From positions 513,910,686 to 513,974,685 of the forward strand of contig CM066037.1 of assembly GCA_033557465.1 (NCBI GenBank): a DNA stretch of 64,000 nucleotides, given 5' to 3'. The notes under the pieces were generated by a model. It ran no database searches and was not told the origin of the DNA. It worked only from the letters and a program-made list of their open reading frames with translations. This document shows, one piece after another, positions 1-8,464 of the stretch. Each line of letters opens with the position of its first letter. Position 1 is the first letter of the stretch. The DNA is from Ichthyophis bannanicus (Eukaryota; Chordata; Amphibia; Gymnophiona; Ichthyophiidae). The position numbers and the translations under genes are program-made.

Positions 1-799
1 TGTAACAACCTCCTCCCCTCCAGGGGATGGCTGTGTTGGCCTTTCCTGCTTTTATATAACCGCCCAGGATCTTGGTATGTGTGTGGATGGTTCTGTGGTA
101 GTTTGGGTTCTTGTGTACAGTAGCCCTGGATCTTGAATCATTCTTGATTTTCTTTTTGTGCGATGTGGAATCTCCCTTGATTCTTAAACAACTGTCTACA
201 TGGGAAGAGTATATGCAAGACAGAGATTCTATCCATCCCTCCGCCTGAGTGTTAGAAAGAAGACTGAGAGCAGAGCAGCAGAGTGGAATCTCCCTAGTAA
301 ATCAGGTACTGGGAAAGAAGTATCTCTGGATTGAAAGGACTGAGCGAGAAATGGATCCCAGTGAGGAGGAAAGAGACCAACTTTGCCCAGTAAGATGAAA
401 ACCAAATGGAGCCCCTGCCTGTTGTAGGACCGACAATTACTTGTTTTGGGAGGTGATACCATCCATGTTACCAGAGCCTGGATATGTTCTTCTACGCAGA
501 AAGCCTGTAAGGGGATACTGTTTTGTGTTTCACTTTATAACCAGTAAGGTGCCTAGGAGCCCCAATCAGTGTCCAGGACCTTCTCCACAACCTCTCTCTT
601 ATCTCCTTGAGCCATCCTTTGAGATACTGGGGCACACGACATTACAGTGAACAGTTTTTTCTATATCCCAGGCCTCCCAGCTCTCCTTAAATTTCAGGCT
701 GTTCTCCTAAATCTTGGTTTCTCCCAAGGATGGGGTAAAATGACAAAAAATTCTCCCTCACAAAGGATTTTATGCTTTCATTTCACATCACTAATTTGC
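1..799. other. unassigned sequence
   Basis: I recognise no family here. Open frames around 229-462 (minus) and 441-650 (plus) have no motif I know. It may be unique sequence or a very old repeat. Confidence 0.4.
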
Positions 800-1222
800 T
801 TCAATTTCTCTGAATGGCCACCTTTAAATGTCATTGCTGGCATGGGTATCTCTCCTACATCTTCTTCCATAAGTACTGAAGCAAAGAATTCATTTAATTT
901 CTCCATTATGGCCTTGTCCTCCCTTAGTGGCCTGTTTACCCCTGTATCATGTAATGGTCCAACTGACCCCCCTCACAAGTTTCTTGCTTCACATGCACCT
1001 GAAAAAGATTTTATTATGAGTCTCTGTTTTCATGGTAAGCTTCTTTTTAAATTCTCTTTGCCCACCTTATCAATTTTGTGCATCTAACTTGCCAGTGCTT
1101 ATAGTTTCTGTTTTCTTTCTTTGGCTCCTTTTTCCATTTTTTGAAAGATGTACTTTTGGCTATAACAGCCTCTTTCACCTCACCCTTAAAATGTGCTAGA
1201 AGTCATTGCTTTCTTTCTACCT
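800..1222 (-). mobile_element. CR1 LINE fragment, endonuclease-RT linker
   Basis: This resembles the linker before the RT domain of the CR1 at 48.9-49.15 kb. Shared features are the segment rendered as spaced 'SVFTEKD'-like residues, the 'AIAERLNEFF' stretch and the 'RGVKG' region, all decayed here. It appears to be the downstream part of the CR1 whose upstream part lies at 2853-2932 and 4578-6150; the L2-like LINE at 1233-2852 separates them. Frames are broken throughout and no RT domain follows to the left, so the copy is cut off near 800. The family assignment is fairly safe; the end points are good to about 30 bp. Confidence 0.7.
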
Positions 1223-1232
1223 TTTTGAAAAT

Positions 1233-2852
1233 AGGAATAGTCTAGACAGGAGGTGACTAAAGAGTGGATAAGTGTCTTAGTGGTGTTTGTAGAACAGAAG
1301 GATGAATTTTGCCAATGTTATACAGAAAGAAGTGACTGGTTGCGGAAACAGGGAGGAGTGTAGTATTATCCACAGAAATAGAGAAGAGAGGAAGGGGGGA
1401 GGTGGGTTTAGGAGGAAAGATAAGGGAGCTCAGTTTTGGCCATGTTCATTTTCAGATAGCAGTGAAACATCCAGGCAGCAAGGTCAGATAAGCAGGCAGA
1501 GATCTGGGCTTTGATTCCTGGAGAGATTTCAGACACAGAAATGTAGATCTGAGAGTCATCAGCATAAAGATGATACTGAAAACCATGGGAGGAAATAAGT
1601 GCACCAAGGGACTGAGTGTACAGAGAAAAGGAAAGGTCCCAAGACAGAGCCCTGAGGTACACCAACTGAAAGCAGGATGGTGGTAGAGGAACCAGCAGAA
1701 CAGGCACTAAAAGTGTGATGGGAAAGACAAGAAGTAAACCAGGACAGAACAGAGCCCCTAAATCCAAGCGAGGACAGGGTATTGAAGAGAAGGTGGTGAT
1801 CAACACCGTCAAAGGCAGCAGAAAGGGCAAGAAGAATGAGAATCGAGTAGATGCCTTTGGATGTGGCAAGGAAGAAGTCACTGGAGACTTTGGCAAGAGC
1901 CATTTCTGTGGCATGTAGAGAATGAAAGCCAGATTGCAGTGGATCCAGAAGGTCTTGAGAGGAAAGGCAGTCAAGACAGTAGCAGTGAACTGCTCGTTCG
2001 TGTAGTTTTGAAGCAAAGGAGAGGAGAGAGATAGAATGATAACTGGAAGGACAGGTAGGATTTAGTGAAGGCTTTTTGAGGAGAGGTGTATCCATAGCAT
2101 GTTTGAAGGCAACAGGAACAGTTGCAGTGGAAATCAATAGGTTAAGGATACGACAGATGGAAGGAATGACAGTGGAAGAGATAGAGCTTAGTAGATGGGT
2201 GAGGATGGGATCAGAGGAGCAAGTAGTCAGTTTGGAGGAGGAGAGAAGATTTGCAGTTTCCTCCTCAATGATTTCAGAAAAGGAAGAAAAGGTGACCGAA
2301 GGTGAGAGAAGGATTTGGGATTGAAGAGGGGGAAGATGAGGGGGAGGTGACCCTGCAGAGAATTCAAGGCTAATCTTCTGGACTTTGTCATGGAAGTAGT
2401 CAACCAAGGTCTGGGTAGACAGTAAAGGAGAGACTGGGGAGGAGGAGACCTTGAGGAGAGAGTTGAGAATAGCAAAGAGATGGGCAAGGGTCAGAGGCAA
2501 GAGAATTAGTCAGATGGACATTGTATTTTTGCTTTGTGAGTGCTATGTCTGACTGGAAGAGATTAGCATGAATTTAAAATGTAGGTAGTCAGCAAGGGTA
2601 CATGAATTAGGCCAAAGGTGCTCAGCTGAGCGGGCAGAGGAACGTAGGTAGCGGGTTGTCGAGGACAGCCAGGGTTGAGGTATGGTGTGCATCACAAAAC
2701 ATGGGAGGAGCAAATACATCCAGAGCAGAGGAGAGTATAGTGTTATAGGAGGATAGTGCCCCATCAATGGACTCAGATGACATAGTAGAGGAAAGAGATG
2801 ATAAGAAAGCAGTGGAGAGAGCTGAAGGGTCCACCATGTGAAGATGCCTAAA
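1233..2852 (-). mobile_element. L2-like LINE (family A), inserted in CR1
   Basis: This is a LINE fragment of the CR1/L2 group, truncated at both ends, read right to left. It begins in the region between endonuclease and RT (2543-2840, residues 'TLADYLHFKFMLISSSQT'), runs through the RT, and stops at the thumb motif 'LVTSCLDY' near 1240-1270. A 10-bp word, TTTTGAAAAT, occurs at 1223-1232 and at 2853-2862 and could be a target-site duplication. A second copy of the same family lies at 36.05-37.03 kb. Loss of the 3' end is unusual for a simple target-primed insertion. Confidence 0.8.
1408..2500 (-). pseudogene. reverse transcriptase of L2-like LINE, frameshifted
   Basis: This encoded the RT that copies the LINE RNA at the nicked target. 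Reading leftward, I see the finger region '[21 protein letters not shown]', the palm block 'DLSAAFDTVDHHLLLNTLSS' in mutated form ([20 protein letters not shown]), '[14 protein letters not shown]', and the catalytic box '[13 protein letters not shown]' followed by '[13 protein letters not shown]'. The YADD aspartates survive, but a frame change near 1,650-1,700 separates the GVPQGS and YADD blocks, so no active protein can be made. The frame on the left carries YADD; the frame on the right carries the finger and palm parts. The domain call is certain; the exact clade name (L2-like) is recall. Confidence 0.85.
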
Positions 2853-2932
2853 TTTTGAAAATTAAATGCTAGCACATTAGATTTCTTTGCTGTCCTCCTT
2901 AGATTTACTAAATCAAATGCAATTGTGTTATT
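2853..2932 (-). mobile_element. CR1 LINE fragment between two insertions
   Basis: An 80-bp piece of CR1 linker lies between the L2-like insertion on the left and the L1 insertion on the right. It joins directly to 4578 when the L1 and one copy of its 12-bp duplication are removed. That continuity is the evidence that 800-1222, this piece and 4578-6150 were once one CR1. Confidence 0.65.
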
Positions 2933-2944
2933 ATTACTATTACT
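2933..2944. repeat. target-site duplication, left copy (L1 at 2945)
   Basis: ATTACTATTACT, identical to 4566-4577. It sits next to the A-rich 3' end of the minus-strand L1. Confidence 0.85.
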
Positions 2945-3212
2945 TTTTTTAATTTTAATTTTTATTAAGTTTAACAATTATAATCCAGAATCATCTGAAT
3001 AGGAATAACACAGTTATACAGACATCAAAAAACATTGGAAAGGAATCTTACATATATGGATTAGACCGCAAAATTCAAACCCCAATTAGGTTCCAATAAG
3101 GAAAAACAAAGAAAAGGAAAGAAAAAGGGAGTAACCCCTCACTAATACAGAGGGCCCTCCCTTATATACCATCATACGAGCATAGTTATCAATATGGCAG
3201 CCGGTACAGGAG
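2945..3212 (-). other. L1 3' UTR and A-rich tail
   Basis: The non-coding stretch between the ORF1 stop and the left duplication. On the minus strand it ends with AATAAA in an A-rich run, which fits a polyadenylation signal and poly(A) tail. No endonuclease, RT or zinc-knuckle residues occur in any frame here. Confidence 0.65.
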
Positions 3213-4465
3213 TCAAACCCGCCTATCACCCTCCTTGCCCTGAAGAAATTGCACCAATTGCAGGGGCTCAAAAAACAGAAATTGCTTAGATTGAAATAAT
3301 ACTAAACATTTACATGGATACTTTAATCTAAATTGCGCACCCAGGGCGCTAGATCTTTGATGCAAAGTCAAAAACTCTCTCCGCCTTTTCTGGGTATCCC
3401 TAGAAAGATCAGGAAAAATAGACATTTTTGACCCCATAAATTGAGAAACAGACATTTTCCAAAAATATAATCTAAGAACCAAGTTCCGGTCAGACTCAAA
3501 TGCAAAGCAGACTAATAGAGTAGCACAACTGGTCACCACTTCCAGGGAGCTCTCAAGAAACTCCGTCAGGTCCAACTGAGCTGGCCCAGCAGCACCCTCA
3601 GGGCCCACCTCCATACCTGCTTCACCAGATGAAACCGCCACATACTGGGCTCTCACAATAGGAGGCAAAGATTCAGCAGGCATCAGCAGGATCTCTGATA
3701 AGTACTTATGGACCAATCCCAAAGGATCAATTAATGGAGATCTCGGAAAGTTTAAAAACTTCAAATTATTCCGTCGTAACTGATTATCCATGAACTCCAA
3801 ATGTTGTACAGAAATCGATCGCTCCCTGGATTGGGCTCCTCCCAAGGCCTGTAGTTCTTCTACCTGGGCTTCCAGCCGGGTCACTCTAGCGGCCTGCCCC
3901 GCCAAATTCGTCTCCACCGTAGAACACTAGCCTCTGAGAACATTCAGTTCCTGGGAAAAAACACCCACAATAGGAAGCAGGGACCTGTGCAGTGATGAGA
4001 TGGCCTCCCATAAGCTCTCTAAAGTCACCTGTGCCGGTTTTTCTAACATGCACATCACCCGGGACGCCAATGTATCCGGGGAGCTGGTATTCAACTGCTC
4101 TAACCCAAAACTAGCTCCTAGGAAGCCAGTAGAATCTCTGCCCCCCCCCCCCCCACCGAAGCAGCGGATACACGCGGTGTCAGTTTCGTGGAGGCGCCCC
4201 CCACTGTGACTACGTCCTCTAGACCCGGAGGCACTCCTTCACACAGCCCCTCCTCCGAACTCCTTCCGGGCTGCGGCAGCAACGCCTGAATGGGGCTCAG
4301 ATCAACCGCATTGCTCAGATCTGCTGAACTAGTCGGCAGATCCACCGAAGCCATAGCCGATGCCATTAGTGAGCAGAAAGGAGCAAAGGACTTCTGGATC
4401 AAGCTGCCTCCGGGGGATGAGGTACTTTGGGGCTTAGCTGACCATTGCTTCCTCTTTTTCCCCAT
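3213..4465 (-). pseudogene. L1 ORF1 protein (RNA-binding), broken
   Basis: L1 ORF1p is a trimeric RNA-binding chaperone that coats L1 RNA. The reading starts at the ATG at 4465 (MGKKRKQW, basic N terminus), runs through a Ser/Pro/Gly-rich region, then a short coiled-coil heptad stretch ('VTRLEAQVEELQ'), an RRM-like block ('NQLRRNNLKFLNF', then 'HKYLSEIL') and a C-terminal block ('IFPDLSRDTQKRRREF') typical of the family. Two lesions are visible: the frame changes at a run of 14 C on the plus strand (4141-4154), and a TAG lies just upstream of the coiled coil near 3928. The C-run could also be a polymorphic or sequencing length error, so the coding damage may be only the TAG. Confidence 0.8.
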
Positions 4466-4529
4466 CAGCTCCTACCAGACTCTAAACTTCTCCACACTGC
4501 TCACCCGGCGTCCTACTCCGCCGCCATCT

Positions 4530-4563
4530 TGGAACCAACACCCCGCCATCTTGGAACCAACAC
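4530..4563 (-). promoter_or_regulatory. tandem YY1-like sites at L1 5' end
   Basis: The unit GCCATCTTGGAACCAACA occurs twice, starting at about 4522 and 4543, so the minus strand carries AAGATGGCGG twice. In mammalian L1 the first bases of the 5' UTR hold a YY1 site (core AAGATGGC) that sets the transcription start. The same core at the very 5' edge of this element suggests the same role by analogy. The binding itself is inferred. Confidence 0.55.
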
Positions 4564-4565
4564 AA

Positions 4566-4577
4566 ATTACTATTACT
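4566..4577. repeat. target-site duplication, right copy
   Basis: ATTACTATTACT, identical to 2933-2944. CR1 sequence resumes immediately after it. Confidence 0.85.
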
Positions 4578-5180
4578 AAATGGCTCTAACAGCATTACCT
4601 CTTGCACCAGCTCCTGTGTTCCACTAAAGATTAGGTCTAAAATCGTTCTCCTTCATGTTGATTCCTGAATCAACTGTTCCATGGAACAGTTATTTATTTC
4701 ATCTAGAAACTTTATTTCCCTAGCATGTCCTGATGTGACACTGACCCAGTTAATCCTGGAGTAACTGAAAACACCCATTATTACTTTGCTGTCAATTTTG
4801 TTAGCTTTGTTAATTTTAGTTAGCATTTCAACACCTATCTTTACATTTTGGCCAGGCAGATGGTAGTGCATCCCCACTGTTATACCCTTCCTCTTTTCAC
4901 ATGGAATTTTTAACCATAAAGATTGTACAGCACATTTTGTTTCATACAGAACCTCTTGTTTTACTCAATGCCCTCTTTAACACATAGCACCGCACCTCCA
5001 CCAATTTGATTTACTCTATCATTATGATAAAATGTGGACCCTGATATCAGTGTCCCATTGGTTATTCTCCTTCCATCAGGTCTCTGAGATGCCAATTACA
5101 TCTATCTCATCATTCACTGCTATATATTCTAATTCTCACCTCCTATATTTCAGACTTTTAGAATTTGCATAGAGGCATTT
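4578..5180 (-). pseudogene. CR1 endonuclease domain remnant
   Basis: This is the apurinic-type endonuclease of CR1 ORF2, which nicks the target. Minus-strand translation gives a 'GISETWWKENNQWDTDI' block near 5050-5100, a 'YHNDRVNQIGGGAV' block near 5000, and 'IMGVFSYSRINWVS' (decayed GDFN box) followed by 'REIKFLDEINNCSMEQLIQE' at 4653-4770. Stops and frame changes interrupt it. It continues the CR1 split by the L1 insertion on its left. The match to the plus-strand CR1 at 62.72 kb over the GDFN-to-EQLI segment is clear. Confidence 0.75.
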
Positions 5181-6150
5181 CAAAATTTATTTTTGTTCAT
5201 ATTAACAAGTTGCTTATCAGTTGAGAAGTGTAATATGAGATCTTTGAACTCTGTCTGCTCTGTACCTAAACTAATCCTTCAAAGATACTTTATTCAATTA
5301 TCTAATTTAGAAGCTGCTCTGTCTCCTTTTTAAAGATTAATGTCAGAAACCTGTTTCTACCCTTTCTTAAGGTAGAGCCCAACCTTCTGGAAAGAGCCCC
5401 CTCTTCCCCAGAATATTGCAAGTTCCTTGTCCTTGCACCATTGTCTCATTCACCAATTGAGAATCCAGAGCTCTGCCTGCTTCTTCTATCCTGAAGATGA
5501 AACAGGTAGTATTTCAGAGAATTCTACCCTGCAGTTCCTGGATTTCAACTTTATCTTCTAGAATCTCCCTCTCATATATTCCTATGTCATTCATACCCAT
5601 ATTCACTAAGACAGCTGGCTCCTCCCCAGTATTATCTAAAATCGTATCTAGGTATGAGTAAGGTCTACCACCTTCTCAACCAGCAGGCAAGTGACAAGAA
5701 ATTCTCACTCCCACCAGCCACCCAGCTATCTAAATGCCTGATTACATTACCGACTAAAATGGTCATCTTAACCTTCCCTCCTGGGCAGAAACCCCTGGAG
5801 CACATCCATGGTGTGAGAGGAAATTGCATCTCCTAGAGGTCAGGTCCTGTATAGAGGATCATTTCTTGGCACTTGGATACTGTCTTTTCAGTATCTCTCT
5901 CCAAATAAACTCTCCCCTCCAAGATAGCATAAAGGCTGCCAGACTAGACTTTTCTGCTATGTCCATATAGGTCTCCTATATATACTGTACCTCTCTCTCT
6001 CTGCCTCATTTCCTCCACATTTGCTACTTTAGCTTTCAGAGATTGGACTCATTCTCTGAGAGCCAGGAACCTTTTTGCATCGAGGACACACATACAGTCT
6101 CTCATTAACTGGAAGATAACACTGATCTACAATTTTTTAAAAGTTGCCTG
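5181..6150 (-). pseudogene. CR1 ORF1 remnant (zinc finger and esterase-like)
   Basis: CR1 ORF1 usually has an N-terminal cysteine motif and a C-terminal SGNH-type esterase domain. On the minus strand, 'LYVCPRCKKV' near 6085-6110 fits the cysteine motif. Downstream, the segment 'SEILPVSSSG' and then spaced 'MRQWCKDK...FWGRGGSF' residues near 5390-5500 fit the esterase C terminus, where family members read as WC, F.D and DGLHLN blocks. All frames are broken. Assignment is from motif order and from being collinear with the endonuclease at 4578-5180. Confidence 0.6.
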
Positions 6151-6310
6151 CTTCAGAGACAAAAGCTGCCAATTCTTATGGATTTTGATGTGCTGAATTA
6201 AAAAAAGACAATTAAACTGCTGATTGGCTACTGTTTCCAAGATATCGAAGCTTTTCCATTTTACACATATATATATAGTATGTTGGTAGTAGAGTTTTAA
6301 TCACAAATTA
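6151..6310. other. unassigned A+T-rich sequence
   Basis: No motif seen, apart from a short (TA)n-like run near 6268-6282. Confidence 0.4.
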
Positions 6311-6312
6311 AA

Positions 6313-6765
6313 AACATAAGAACATAAGACATGCCATACTGGGTCAGATCAAGGTCCATCAAGCCCAGTATCCTGTTTCCAACAGTGGCCAATCTAGGTC
6401 ATATGTACCTAGCAGTTTCCCCAAAAGACACAGGTTCCACAATGCTTGTACTGGGTCAAACATTGATATCCTGGGTCCCTTCTTAATAATGGTTTATGGG
6501 CCTTTCCTCCAGGAACTTGTCCAAACCTTTTTTAAACCCAGCTACACTAACAGCCTTTACTACATCCTCCGGTAACGAATCCCAGAGTTTGATTACACGT
6601 TGAGTGAAAAAATATTTTCTTTCATTATTCTTAAATAGTTTACCCTGTAGCTTCATTGCATGTCCCCTAGTCTTTCTATATTCTGATGACATAAACAAAT
6701 CGATCTATGTTTACCCGTTCCACTCCGTTCATTAATTTATAGACCTCTATCATATCTCCCCTAGG
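6313..6765 (-). mobile_element. CR1 LINE 3' end (copy B)
   Basis: This holds the C terminus of the CR1 RT and the 3' UTR. The minus-strand frame at 6483-6698 reads '[19 protein letters not shown]', '[20 protein letters not shown]' and '[17 protein letters not shown]', then a stop. The 3' UTR ends at the ACATAAGAACATAAGA dimer (6315-6329 region), the presumed RT recognition end of this family. It is a severely 5'-truncated copy, nearly the same as 42.2-42.8 kb. Confidence 0.85.
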
Positions 6766-6899
6766 TCTTTTCATTTGTTTATGGTTGCCATATATGAATT
6801 TGATAATATTTTCACCTATCATCTTTGTTTAAAAGTTTAAACATCAGTCAAAGGGTTAAGTAAAATTTATTACAAAAGTTAGTATGTAATAGAAAGCAA

Positions 6900-8460
6900 G
6901 AAATGACTATGTATGCATTAGTATTCTGCTCAGCTTTTCTTGACTTGTCTCTTGTATTTTGTAAATGGAATATCTCTTGTCACTGTCCAGCAATACTCCG
7001 CAAGCATTGACGGGCTCCTTTTGCCTTGATATCTCTTGTCCATCACTGCAATGTCCTGATGAAATCACTCGCCATGATCATCACTCACTGCTCTGCAGTT
7101 TGGTGGAAAAAAATCAAGATGAGAGTGCAAAAACTATTTTTAGTGACATGGTGCAGCCAAGACATTTGTAGGCAATGAGGAGTTTTTGGTCACCAACTCC
7201 CTATACAGTAGTGTTCTGTCTTGTTATTTCTGAGAAAACGTCGTCACTAACTGGAAGTCTTTCCATGCTGTCCTTTCTTTGCCACGTTGTGCATGGTTAA
7301 ATATCATCTTGAAGAAGTTCACGAATCTGAGGACCAACAAAGACACCTTCCGTTATCTCAGCTTCACTTAGTCTTGGAAATTTCCCACTGAGATACTTGA
7401 AAGCTGGTTTGGTTTTGTCCATGGCCTTGACAACATTTTTTCATTAGACCCAGCTTAATGTGTAAGGGTGGTAACAAAATCTTCCTTGATTCAACAAGTG
7501 GTAGATGCTGCAAATCTTTCTTTCCAGGCTCCAATGGCTGTCGGAGTGGCCAAACTCTCTTGCTATAGTGGGAATCTTTCCCATGACTATCTCATTCACA
7601 GAGAAAACAGCAGTACTTTGTGTAGTCAGTCTGCAGACTGAGCAACAGAGCAACGACTTTCAAATCACCACAAAGCTGACACTGATGTTGGTCATAGTTT
7701 ATGCATCTCAACAGCTGTTTTATATTGTGATAGGTTTCCTTCATATGGACTGTGTGACCAACTGCGTGACCAAAATATTGACATTATGCAGCAAAACAGC
7801 TTTAAGACTCGTCTTCAATGAATCAATGAAGAGTCTCCACTTATATGGATGACAAATGATGTTCAGAGCTGCCGTCAGACCATCAATGTTGTTGCAGGCT
7901 ACAATATCACCTTCCATGAAGAAGAATGTAACAAGATCCTTCTGACATTCATGAAACATGGAAAACCTAACATCACCTGACAGGAGGTTTCACTGCTACA
8001 GTCTGGAGCCCAACAGCTCTTCAAAATCCCTGACAAGGTCATTCAGTTCACCTTGTGTTATGAGGTGTGGTTCAAAGGAGGAGGATGGGAGAAAATCTGA
8101 CATTGATAGTGACATTGATAGTTCGGGACCAGAAGTTTCATCCCCTTCTTCTTCCTCGTCTGACTCAAATGAAAATGATTCTGGAGCATCATGAACCGGC
8201 AGTACTCCTCCGTGGGGTAGTGAGTGTATAGCTGATCAAATGTTTGGATACTGCACAATCCACTTTTTCTTCTTCAACAAACGTTTCTCAACAAGAGGCA
8301 CCATGCAGGAGTATCAATTGTTGATATGATCTGTTGGCTCTCTCCAAATCACTGGCACTGCAAAAGGCATGGATTTCCTTTTTCTATTCAATGACTGTCA
8401 AAGATTTGTTGAACAAGTGTTGCAGCATGTGTGGGGCCCAGCTCTTGTCCTGATCTCCAG
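6900..8460 (-). pseudogene. decayed gene of an unnamed conserved family
   Basis: Joined across frames, the minus strand gives about 500 residues of a family I recall as multi-copy 'uncharacterized proteins' in cnidarians, arthropods and fishes, with no assigned function. Blocks in order: 'KSWAPHTCCNTC' (8430), 'SMPFAVPVIWREPTDHI' (8350-8400), 'KKKKWIVQYPNI' (8240-8275), an acidic/Ser stretch (8105-8200), 'ELNDLVRDF' (8050), 'WRLFIDSLKTSLKAVLLHN' (7800-7860), 'CGDLKVVALLL' (7645-7680), 'YTKYCCFLCE' (7600-7625), 'LPPLHIKLGLMK' (7445-7485), 'GPQIREL' (7320-7345), 'FLHSHLDFFPPNC' (7090-7130), 'RFHQDI'-like and 'MLAEYCW' (6990-7050). Several stops and frameshifts occur. There are no introns, so a processed copy or an intronless mobile gene are both possible. 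Confidence 0.7.
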
Positions 8461-8464
8461 TTTT

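Larger units (their letters stand above)
2945..4565 (-). mobile_element. ORF1-only L1 element (HAL1-like)
   Basis: Read on the minus strand, this is an L1 with what looks like a complete 5' end, an ORF1, a 3' untranslated region of about 270 bp and an A-rich tail, but no trace of ORF2. The 5' end holds two copies of a CCAAGATGGCGG-type sequence; the 3' end (2945-2975) carries AATAAA followed by A-rich sequence. Perfect 12-bp duplications flank it, so it was inserted as a unit of about 1.6 kb. In mammals, ORF1-only L1 derivatives are known as HAL1. This copy has the same plan, but I infer a separate origin because the host is not mammalian. A single copy with an internal deletion made before or during insertion is the main alternative. 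Confidence 0.75.
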
